A program made the position numbers and the translations under genes. A model generated the notes under the pieces. It worked only from the letters and a program-made list of their open reading frames with translations. It was not told where the DNA came from and searched no databases. This document shows positions 1 through 5,041 of a DNA stretch of 5,041 bases, piece by piece. Each line of letters begins with the position of its first letter. Positions within the stretch are counted from its first letter, which is position 1. Origin of the DNA: Bacteroidales bacterium (GTDB lineage: Bacteria; Bacteroidota; Bacteroidia; Bacteroidales; VadinHA17); NCBI GenBank assembly GCA_029935275.1, contig JAOZKQ010000175.1:1-5041 (forward strand). Reading direction: 5' to 3'.

Positions 1-24
1 GAATATTTCTAAATATTTTATTTT

Positions 25-807
25 ATGAATTGGATTGAAGCTTTAATCCTTGGGATTGTGCAGGGGTTAACTGAATTTTTACCGGTTAGTAGTAGTGGTC
101 ACCTTGAGATTGGGAAGTATTTATTAAATGTTGATGTATCTCAAAGTCTGGAATTTTCAATTGTAGTGCATGGGGCTACTGTTCTGAGTACCATTGTTGT
201 TTTCCGGAAAGATATAGTAAGATTATTTAAAAGCTTTTTCACATTTGAGAAGAATGAAGAAACTGCTTTTGTATGGAAGATTTTTGTTTCCATGATACCT
301 GTGGGAATTGTGGGTCTGTTTTTTGCGGACCAGGTGGAGCAGTTTTTTACCGGCAATGTGAGATTTGTAGGAGCAATGTTAATTGTAACAGCCTCGCTGC
401 TTGCATTAACAATGTTTGCAAAGTCCAGAGAGAAATCAATTTCTTATTTGGATGCTTTTATTATTGGAATTGCTCAGGCATTAGCTGTTTTACCGGGGAT
501 ATCGCGTTCAGGTGCAACCATTGCTACGGGACTAATGCTGGGCAATAAAAAGACAGATGTTGCCCGTTTTTCCTTCCTTATGGTTATTATCCCTATTCTG
601 GGCATTAATTTTATCGAATTGTTTTCAGGAGAACTTAATAACAGTCAGGATATTAGTGGGTTTGTTTTATTTATTGGGTTTCTGGCAGCATTTATATCCG
701 GATTACTGGCCTGTAGTTGGATGATAAGGATTGTTAAACGTGGGAACTTGTATTATTTTGCTGTATATTGTCTTATTATTGGAAGTATTGCTTTAATTTT
801 TGGATAG
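25..807 (+). CDS. uppP: Undecaprenyl-diphosphate phosphatase (UppP/BacA family)
   Basis: This integral inner-membrane enzyme removes a phosphate from undecaprenyl diphosphate, regenerating the lipid carrier for peptidoglycan and other envelope polymers; extra copies are known to give bacitracin resistance. The 260-residue length is normal for the family. Both signature regions are intact. Near the N-terminus, residues 13-26 hold the Q-x-x-x-E motif (Q13, E17) followed by FLPVSSSGH, with S23 and H26 at the catalytic positions. In the second half, PGISRSGAT (157-165) supplies S160 and R161. The two related halves (QGLTEFLP and QALAVLPG) fit the inverted-repeat, re-entrant-loop fold. Hydrophobic segments lie roughly at 42-62, 85-101, 112-131, 182-200, 212-232 and 241-259. 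The ATG start gives the standard N-terminus (MNWIEALILGIVQG). The bases before it are A/T only apart from single G and C and contain no Shine-Dalgarno, as usual in Bacteroidota. truB follows after 3 bases, implying one transcript. Confidence 0.97.
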   Translation: MNWIEALILGIVQGLTEFLPVSSSGHLEIGKYLLNVDVSQSLEFSIVVHGATVLSTIVVFRKDIVRLFKSFFTFEKNEETAFVWKIFVSMIPVGIVGLFFADQVEQFFTGNVRFVGAMLIVTASLLALTMFAKSREKSISYLDAFIIGIAQALAVLPGISRSGATIATGLMLGNKKTDVARFSFLMVIIPILGINFIELFSGELNNSQDISGFVLFIGFLAAFISGLLACSWMIRIVKRGNLYYFAVYCLIIGSIALIFG

Positions 808-810
808 TTT

Positions 811-1515
811 ATGGGTTTATTAGAGGAGCAGGAATTATTTAAGGCAGGGAAAGTCTTGTCATTTGATAAGCCACTTAACTGGACATCTTTTAACCTGGTT
901 AATAAGGTAAGGGTCCTTCTTAAATTTAATTTGAATATTAAGAAAATTAAGGTGGGCCATGCCGGCACCCTGGATCCTCTGGCTACAGGCTTATTAATTA
1001 TTTGTACAGGAAAAGCGACCAAGCAAATAGTGCAATTCCAGGAAATGAAAAAAGAATATATTGCAACTATTGTGTTGGGTAAAACAACACCCTCTTATGA
1101 CCTGGAGACGGAAGTTGATAGAGTTTTTGATATATCAGGAATTGATGAAGATATGGTTAAGGGAGTTTTAACTCAATTTGTTGGAGATATTGACCAGATT
1201 CCTCCTCTTTTTTCTGCAAAAAATATTAAGGGGCAAAGGGCTTATAACCTGGCAAGGAAGGGAGTGGTTAAAGAATTAGCCCCAAACAAAGTTACTATTG
1301 ATGAGATTGAATTATTAGAATTCAACCTGCCTGAAATTATGATAAAAGTTCGCTGCGGAAAGGGTACTTATATCCGTTCCCTGGCTCGTGATATAGGTGA
1401 AAAGTTGGGAAATGGAGCTTATTTATCAAAATTAATCAGAACTAAAATAGGTGATTATGAGGTAGATAATGCCTGGAAGATAGAAAAATTTGAAGATAGC
1501 CTGAAAATGTTGTAA
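811..1515 (+). CDS. truB: tRNA pseudouridine-55 synthase TruB
   Basis: This cytoplasmic enzyme isomerises uridine 55 in the T-loop of tRNAs to pseudouridine. The sequence shows the KP motif (D19-K20-P21, then WTSF), the catalytic block GHAGTLDPLATGLL (49-62) with nucleophile D55, the active-site tyrosine in KEYIA (Y83), the Bacteroidota-like TPSYDLETEVD (93-103), QIPPLFSA (129-136) and GTYIRSLARDIGEKLG (185-200) with R189. At 234 residues it stops soon after the catalytic domain and lacks the C-terminal PUA-like extension of the roughly 310-residue E. coli enzyme. As far as I recall, the short form is usual in this phylum. Two residues differ from the common pattern: N23 where glycine is usual in the KPxGxTS motif, and N138 where lysine is usual after YSAxK. 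The start is 3 bases after the uppP stop and has no Shine-Dalgarno, so translation probably depends on the upstream gene's transcript. Confidence 0.97.
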   Translation: MGLLEEQELFKAGKVLSFDKPLNWTSFNLVNKVRVLLKFNLNIKKIKVGHAGTLDPLATGLLIICTGKATKQIVQFQEMKKEYIATIVLGKTTPSYDLETEVDRVFDISGIDEDMVKGVLTQFVGDIDQIPPLFSAKNIKGQRAYNLARKGVVKELAPNKVTIDEIELLEFNLPEIMIKVRCGKGTYIRSLARDIGEKLGNGAYLSKLIRTKIGDYEVDNAWKIEKFEDSLKML

Positions 1516-1563
1516 CTTATTGCATTTTCTTACGTATAAGGTATCTGTCATTTGAATAAGTTA
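1513..1563 (+). terminator. Weak AT-only inverted repeat over the truB stop codon
   Basis: A perfect 9-bp inverted repeat (TAACTTATT at 1513-1521, AATAAGTTA at 1555-1563) begins with the truB stop codon. Its right arm is followed by TTTTAT. The 33-base loop contains a smaller CTTA/TAAG pair (1529-1540). It could attenuate transcription between truB and queA, but a stem with only one G-C pair and a long loop is a weak terminator. A chance match in AT-rich DNA is quite possible. Confidence 0.2.
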
Positions 1564-1647
1564 TTTTATGGAATTATTAGATTTAAATATCTACTTTTTG
1601 CTTAACTAAGGGGTGCATAAATTAATTGAAAGTTCTTCATTATTATT

Positions 1648-1659
1648 GAAAAAAAACAT
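1648..1659 (+). promoter_or_regulatory. A-rich translation-initiation leader of queA
   Basis: A run of eight adenines (1649-1656) sits three bases before the queA ATG and there is no Shine-Dalgarno. A-rich leaders directly before the start are known to promote initiation in Bacteroidota, which rarely use Shine-Dalgarno pairing. This supports the chosen start. I found no clear Bacteroidota promoter (TTTG, spacer, TAnnTTTG) in the 144-base gap; TATTATTG at 1641-1648 is one base off the -7 element but has no well-placed -33 partner. Confidence 0.4.
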
Positions 1660-2709
1660 ATGAAATTATCACACTACAAATTTGAATTACCGGACGAATT
1701 AATTGCTCAATATCCTTCAGCTAACCGCGACGAAGCAAGGTTAATGGTTTTGCATAGAAAAACGGGTAAAATTGAGCATAAACAATTTAAGGATATAATC
1801 CATTATTTTGATAATAATGATGTTATGGTTTTTAATGATACGAAAGTATTTCCGGCCAGGCTTTTTGGAAATAAGGAGAAAACGGGTGCTGAGATTGAAG
1901 TTTTTCTTTTAAGGGAATTGAGCAGAGATATGCGTTTGTGGGATGTGATGGTTGATCCTGCCAGAAAGATCAGGATTGGAAATAAGCTTTACTTCGGTGA
2001 AAATGATATGTTAGTTGCTGAAGTAATTGATAATACTACATCAAGGGGAAGAACATTACGTTTTCTGTATGACGGGCCATATGACGAATTTAAGAAAACA
2101 CTATTCAAGTTGGGCGAAACCCCTTTGCCTAAATTTATTAACCGGAAGGCGGAGCCGGAAGATATTGAAAGATATCAAACCATCTTTGCGAAGCACGAAG
2201 GAGCTGTAGCTGCTCCAACTGCAGGTCTTCATTTTAGCAGGGAGCTGCTTAAGCGACTGGAAATTATGGGAGTGGATTTTTCTTTTATAACACTGCATGT
2301 CGGTCTTGGGAATTTCCGCTCGGTAGATGTTGAAGATCTTACCAAGCATAAAATGGACTCAGAACAAATTATTATTTCTGAGAAAGCAACAAAAATAATT
2401 AACAAAGCAAAGAGGAATAAACAAAAAGTTTGCGCAGTAGGTACTACCGTATTAAGAACACTGGAAAGTTCGGTTTCTACAGAAGGTTATTTAAATCCTT
2501 TTGAGGGATGGACAAATAAATTTATTTTTCCTCCATATGAACCAATTATTCCAAACAGGATGATCACGAATTTTCATTTGCCACTTTCAACTTTATTAAT
2601 GATGGTTTCGTCTTTTTCAGGTTATGACTTTTTATTCGAGGCTTACCGGATGGCAATTAAAGAAAAATATAGTTTTGGAACCTATGGGGACGCCATGCTG
2701 ATTATTTAA
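1660..2709 (+). CDS. queA: S-adenosylmethionine:tRNA ribosyltransferase-isomerase QueA
   Basis: QueA transfers and isomerises the ribose of S-adenosylmethionine onto 7-aminomethyl-7-deazaguanine at position 34 of GUN-anticodon tRNAs, giving epoxyqueuosine, the penultimate step of queuosine synthesis. The 349-residue length matches the family. Conserved blocks run in order: FELPDELIAQYPS (8-20) and EARLMVL (25-31), NDTKVFPARL (59-68), GETPLPKFINR (152-162), RYQTIFAKHEGAVAAPTAG (171-189) with LHF after it, TLHVGLGNFRSV (211-222), AVGTTVLRTLES (259-270), NKFIFPPYE (286-294), TNFHLPLSTLLMMV (303-316) and TYGDAML (341-347). Small departures from the common consensus are N218 and S221 (usually GTFRPV) and YSFGTYGD for YRFxSYGD. 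All main blocks are present, so the enzyme should be active. The start is the ATG after an A-rich leader and matches the usual N-terminus. It lies 144 bases after truB, so it may share the operon transcript or have its own promoter. No preQ1 riboswitch pattern is visible upstream. Confidence 0.97.
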   Translation: MKLSHYKFELPDELIAQYPSANRDEARLMVLHRKTGKIEHKQFKDIIHYFDNNDVMVFNDTKVFPARLFGNKEKTGAEIEVFLLRELSRDMRLWDVMVDPARKIRIGNKLYFGENDMLVAEVIDNTTSRGRTLRFLYDGPYDEFKKTLFKLGETPLPKFINRKAEPEDIERYQTIFAKHEGAVAAPTAGLHFSRELLKRLEIMGVDFSFITLHVGLGNFRSVDVEDLTKHKMDSEQIIISEKATKIINKAKRNKQKVCAVGTTVLRTLESSVSTEGYLNPFEGWTNKFIFPPYEPIIPNRMITNFHLPLSTLLMMVSSFSGYDFLFEAYRMAIKEKYSFGTYGDAMLII

Positions 2710-2761
2710 TTGAAAAGTTAATTTGATCAAATACATTACTAGAAATCTCTAAAAAGCTCTT

Positions 2762-2813
2762 TATATTCTGTAAGGCAGAGTATCCCTTGAATAGATTTGT
2801 TTTACAGAATATA
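2762..2813 (+). terminator. Long hairpin after queA, candidate transcription terminator
   Basis: A perfect 12-bp inverted repeat (TATATTCTGTAA at 2762-2773, TTACAGAATATA at 2802-2813) starts 52 bases after the queA stop. Inside it, positions 2774-2779 pair with 2796-2801 as three G-U and three Watson-Crick pairs, extending the RNA stem to 18 bp around a loop of about 16 bases. The three inner wobble pairs work only in + strand RNA; in the opposite transcript they would be A-C mismatches. This favours a structure acting in the queA transcript. TTTATTC follows the stem, which is a weak U tract, so termination or 3'-end protection is an inference. Confidence 0.45.
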
Positions 2814-2845
2814 TTTATTCACAATTCATATACAAAAATTGAACT

Positions 2846-2866
2846 TGCATAATTTTTTATTATGCA
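2846..2866. repeat. 8-bp perfect inverted repeat with T5 loop
   Basis: TGCATAAT (2846-2853) and ATTATGCA (2859-2866) are perfectly complementary around a loop of five T bases. This could be a short hairpin or a dimeric protein-binding site. It is the second of three inverted repeats in a row, with no T tract after it, so it is not a standard terminator by itself. Confidence 0.4.
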
Positions 2867-2885
2867 TGGGTGATGAATATACCTT

Positions 2886-2913
2886 AAAAAAGGAGATTAA
2901 AATCACCTTATTT
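2886..2913. terminator. 28-base imperfect palindrome, possible bidirectional terminator
   Basis: Positions 2886-2898 and 2901-2913 form a dyad centred between 2899 and 2900. Its core arms are AAGG/CCTT (2890-2893, 2906-2909) and GATT/AATC (2895-2898, 2901-2904), with an outer AAA/TTT (2886-2888, 2911-2913). Eleven of fourteen positions are complementary; the exceptions are A/A mismatches at regular 5-base steps from the centre. An A run on the left and TTATTTT on the right make it terminator-like on either strand, but the internal mismatches weaken it. It could instead be an operator for a dimeric regulator. Confidence 0.3.
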
Positions 2914-2947
2914 TAGACCTGATTTATTACTTCTGTCAGAAGATAAA

Positions 2948-3040
2948 TTGAAAGTTAGAAGGCTTTTAACTATACTGTTATTCTGTGTGTTATCTGTTTA
3001 TTGCCAATATTCTCTATCCTTTGTTTTATCAATGCCATAA
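2948..3040 (+). pseudogene. Short signal-peptide-like frame, possible remnant
   Basis: A 30-codon frame from a TTG (2948) to TAA (3038-3040) encodes a basic start (KVRR), a hydrophobic stretch (LLTILLFCVLSV) and then YCQYS, which looks like a secretion signal followed by a cleavage region. No ATG or GTG is available upstream in this frame before a stop at 2885, and nothing domain-like follows. It might be the 5' stub of a decayed secreted-protein gene similar in layout to the one starting at 3233. Hydrophobic runs also arise by chance in AT-rich DNA, so the call is weak. Confidence 0.2.
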
Positions 3041-3114
3041 TCATCAGGCATTTTCTCCATTATTTTCCAAACATTTAGTCCTCTAAACACGTAATTATAA
3101 TCAATTTGGAACTT
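2998..3114 (-). pseudogene. Protein-like C-terminal fragment on the minus strand, unrecognised family
   Basis: Read on the - strand, the frame from 3114 to the stop at 2998-3000 is open for 38 codons. Its composition is unlike AT-rich noise: it is rich in D, K, W, Y, G and P and includes YVFRGLNVWK and then MPDDYGIDKTKDREYW before a final Q and stop. An ATG at 3060 would give only 20 residues. Upstream in the same frame lies another open stretch, read from about 3217 to a stop at 3148-3150, containing FNAIKWLHHADN, but at least four stops separate the two. The picture fits the decayed 3' end of an older gene, or a very small real gene. I do not recognise the family and infer no function. Confidence 0.25.
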
Positions 3115-3232
3115 TTATAGTTGTTATTGATCGGTTATTTATGTTCAATTATCTGCATGGTGCAACCATTTGATAGCATTAAAAGTCTGATTATTAAGTG
3201 ACAATACTTTTAAATTGAATTAGAACTAAACC

Positions 3233-5041
3233 ATGAGGTATCGCCTCCTCTTGTTTGTTTTTCTATTGTCTGGTATATATACCGGACTGGAGGCGCAATG
3301 GCTCAATGGCTGGACTCACCGAAAATTAATAACCCTTGATAATACTCAGGTTTCCGGGGGTGTAGATTTAATTGATTTTCCTGTATTGATTGATATTACT
3401 GAAAATTCTCTTCGGACAATCCCGAGTTTGGGTATTGTTGAAAGCTCAGGTGGAGATGATTTTAGGTTTACTTCATCTGATATGACTACCCTTCTTGATT
3501 TTGAAATTGAAAAATATGATGAAGTAAACGGACAGCTTATCGCCTGGGTGAAAATACCTTTACTAGATTTTAATGACGATACAAAAATTTATTTGTATTT
3601 TGGGAATAGCATTGCTGCTGCTTATCCAAATCCGGAGAATACCTGGTCAAATAATTATACTGGGGTTTGGCATTTACATGATGATTTTATTGATGCAACA
3701 GTGAATAATAATGATGCGATCAATAATGGTTCCTCTGATCAATCTGGGTTTATTGCAGATGGGCAGGACTTTGATGGTACAGGGCAATATTTAGAAATAG
3801 ATCAGTCTGTAATTAATGATGGGAATTTTACCATTTCTTTATGGTATAAGTATGATTTCTATTCTGGAACTTTATTCGATGCAACCAATTTACTTGAAGG
3901 AAATGGCAAATATTTCTATTCTGGTTTTAACAGTGGAGTGGCAAGGTGGTATTTTGAATCTGACAATGATAATGATGCTCAAGTTAGTTCAGCTTTTAAC
4001 TCTGGTACAACTTGGCATTATCTTACAGTTATTGGAAGGTACAATAATAATTTTCATGAATTATTTATAGATGGTAATTCCCTTAGTACAAGTAGTACCA
4101 TCTTGGATGGAAAGGCCAACCTATATAATCTACGATTTGGATATACATATGGACATGCAATGAACCCTTTTGCACATTTTGATGGTTTAGAGGATGAAAT
4201 ACGTGTTTCTAATATTGACCGCTCATCTGATTGGATACAAACCGAATATAACAACCAGAATGCTCCATCATCTTTTTATTCCGTGGGTGCCCTTGAAGTT
4301 CCTAATGATATTCCATGTATTGCTGCTGATTTACCGATTACAGAATGCTATACTCCATTGATTTCTTCAACTATTGGTGCAACAAATTCTGGAATTGCAA
4401 ATCCGGGTTGTGCTAATTATTCAGGAGGCGATGTTTGGTTTAAAGTGACAATTCCTGCAAGTGGTAAGCTGATAATTGAAACCGATACAGAAGCAAATCT
4501 TCAATACCCGAATAATAATGGATGGATGTACCATATGGGGATGGCTCTGTATTCAGGTGCCTGTGGATCTTTGTCTTTAATAAGTTGCATAGAGGACAAT
4601 AGTTACCTCCATAGTAGAATGGCACGGATTGAACTCAGCGGAGAAACACCTGGAACAATATACCATATCCGGGTTTGGGAGAATTCAAACAATGACAATG
4701 GAAAATTTAATATTTCAGCTTTTAATGATGATGTAAATCCTGTCATTACATGTCTTGCGAATCAAAGTCAATCTAATAATTTTGGAGATTGTAGTGCTGT
4801 TGTAAACGGGCTATCTCTGGTTTCTAAAACTGATAACTGTACATCAGATGCAGATTTGATTGTAAGCTATACTCTTTTAGGAGCCACAACAGGTAATGGT
4901 AATAATGATGCCAGTGGTTCTGTTTTTAATGTTGGTACTACAACTGTTACTTATTTTGTAGAGGACTTAACAGGTAATATCTCTCAATGCAGTTTTGATG
5001 TCACCGTTAACGATAATGAACTTCCGGTACTTTCCGACTGT
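3233..5041 (+). CDS. Large secreted multidomain surface protein (DUF2341, LamG-like, PPC-like, HYR), 3' end outside the window
   Basis: The frame is open from the ATG to the window edge (603 residues, no stop). Residues 1-21 form a signal peptide: R2 and R4, a hydrophobic core, likely cleavage after LEA before QW. Residues about 27-145 match DUF2341, with WTHRKLITL, DFPVLIDI, DDFRFTSSD, LLDFEIEKYD, AWVKIPLLDF and KIYLYFGN. About 143-353 is a LamG/concanavalin A-like domain, opening with GVWHLHDDF and closing with FDGLEDEIRVS, DWIQTEYNNQNAPSSFYSVG, the usual partner of DUF2341. About 358-498 is a PPC-like beta domain with DVWFKVTIPASG, IYHIRVWEN and cysteines at 362, 372, 393, 444 and 452. About 501-593 is a HYR domain (C507, C520, DNC at 536, FNVGTTTVTYFVED, C586); ELPVLSDC appears to begin another. 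Such proteins are usually adhesins or polymer-binding envelope proteins of Bacteroidota, often exported by the type IX system; the sorting domain that would show this lies beyond the window. It has its own leader, 523 bases from queA, and is probably a separate transcription unit. Confidence 0.93.
   Translation, partial: MRYRLLLFVFLLSGIYTGLEAQWLNGWTHRKLITLDNTQVSGGVDLIDFPVLIDITENSLRTIPSLGIVESSGGDDFRFTSSDMTTLLDFEIEKYDEVNGQLIAWVKIPLLDFNDDTKIYLYFGNSIAAAYPNPENTWSNNYTGVWHLHDDFIDATVNNNDAINNGSSDQSGFIADGQDFDGTGQYLEIDQSVINDGNFTISLWYKYDFYSGTLFDATNLLEGNGKYFYSGFNSGVARWYFESDNDNDAQVSSAFNSGTTWHYLTVIGRYNNNFHELFIDGNSLSTSSTILDGKANLYNLRFGYTYGHAMNPFAHFDGLEDEIRVSNIDRSSDWIQTEYNNQNAPSSFYSVGALEVPNDIPCIAADLPITECYTPLISSTIGATNSGIANPGCANYSGGDVWFKVTIPASGKLIIETDTEANLQYPNNNGWMYHMGMALYSGACGSLSLISCIEDNSYLHSRMARIELSGETPGTIYHIRVWENSNNDNGKFNISAFNDDVNPVITCLANQSQSNNFGDCSAVVNGLSLVSKTDNCTSDADLIVSYTLLGATTGNGNNDASGSVFNVGTTTVTYFVEDLTGNISQCSFDVTVNDNELPVLSDC

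Larger units (their letters stand above)
2710..3232. other. 523-base AT-rich intergenic region with hairpins and possible gene remnants
   Basis: No intact gene could be supported here on either strand. The queA-proximal third contains three consecutive inverted repeats (2762-2813, 2846-2866, 2886-2913). The middle has a signal-peptide-like short frame on the + strand (2948-3040) and a protein-like 38-residue frame on the - strand (3114-2998). The last 100 or so bases must hold the promoter and leader of the downstream surface-protein gene. The best -7-like element there is TACTTTTA at 3205-3212, one base off TAnnTTTG, without a properly spaced TTTG upstream. The ATG at 3233 is preceded by an A-rich leader (AGAACTAAACC). 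Confidence 0.7.

Noticed and set aside
1..24. Possible tail of an upstream gene: the codons GAA TAT TTC TAA at 1-12 could end a reading frame.
   Set aside because: Three codons are too few to identify anything. In Bacteroidota a small membrane protein gene often precedes uppP, but the bases here cannot show it.
141..1022. Open frames overlapping uppP and truB on other frames (141-356 minus, 273-548 plus, 753-1022 minus).
   Set aside because: They lie within or across genes with clear family motifs in the proper frame, and their translations show no domain logic.
1516..1659. A preQ1 riboswitch before queA, as seen upstream of some queuosine genes.
   Set aside because: The gap has no C-rich segment pairing with a GGTT-type stem and no matching A-rich tail arrangement, so the preQ1-I pattern is absent.
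2027..2349. Open frames inside queA (2027-2209 plus, 2101-2349 minus).
   Set aside because: Shadows of queA, whose conserved blocks cover this stretch.
2792..2799. TAGATTTG, an exact match to the Bacteroidota -7 element TAnnTTTG.
   Set aside because: It lies within the hairpin after queA, has no TTTG at the proper distance upstream, and is over 400 bases from the next gene.
2890..2895. AAGGAG, a perfect Shine-Dalgarno-like sequence.
   Set aside because: No start codon follows at a usable distance with a meaningful frame, and its bases are explained by the palindrome.
2866..2916. A 16-codon frame starting ATGGGTGAT and ending at TAG.
   Set aside because: Too short, with no leader signal, and it overlaps the imperfect palindrome at 2886-2913.
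2710..3232. Insertion sequence or other mobile element in the long gap.
   Set aside because: The 12-bp inverted repeat encloses only 28 bases, there are no flanking direct repeats that I can see, and no transposase motif is present.
3816..4625. Open frames inside the surface-protein gene (3816-4070 plus, 4054-4254 minus, 4440-4625 minus).
   Set aside because: The continuous frame from 3233 carries LamG-like and PPC-like motifs throughout this stretch, so these are shadows.
1..5041. CRISPR array, tRNA, rRNA or a defence/toxin system.
   Set aside because: No regularly spaced repeats, no cloverleaf-like sequence with a T-loop motif, and no nuclease, reverse transcriptase or toxin-antitoxin motifs were found.

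Overview
The window looks like a piece of a low-GC Bacteroidota chromosome, probably a Bacteroidales/Marinilabiliales-type or related lineage. This rests on four things: the uppP-truB-queA gene order, the near absence of Shine-Dalgarno sequences with A/T-rich leaders instead, a short TruB without a C-terminal RNA-binding extension, and a downstream secreted multidomain protein (DUF2341, LamG-like, HYR) of a kind common on Bacteroidota surfaces. The lineage call is inference from gene content; no 16S or other marker is present.

Bases 25-2709 hold three housekeeping genes on the + strand. uppP (undecaprenyl-diphosphate phosphatase, cell-wall lipid carrier recycling) and truB (tRNA pseudouridine-55 synthase) are separated by 3 bases and are almost certainly co-transcribed. 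A 144-base AT-rich gap follows, then queA (SAM:tRNA ribosyltransferase-isomerase, queuosine pathway). Two of the three enzymes modify tRNA. The lipid phosphatase has no biochemical link to them, and the grouping is best seen as a conserved gene order.

Bases 2710-3232 are a 523-base stretch with no convincing intact gene. The first part (2762-2913) carries three successive inverted repeats able to form hairpins, the largest with a perfect 12-bp outer stem. They may end the queA transcript. The second part contains two protein-like but very short open stretches: a signal-peptide-like one on the + strand (about 2948-3040) and a 38-residue C-terminus-like one on the - strand (3114-2998). They suggest, without proving, that an older gene decayed here.

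Bases 3233-5041 hold the start of a large secreted protein that is open to the window edge (603 residues seen). It has a signal peptide, a DUF2341 domain, a LamG/concanavalin A-like domain, a cysteine-containing PPC-like beta domain, one complete HYR domain and the start of what is probably another. It is likely an adhesin or polymer-binding surface protein, perhaps secreted by the type IX system, but its C-terminus lies outside the window. No CRISPR array, rRNA, tRNA, complete mobile element or recognisable defence system is visible.
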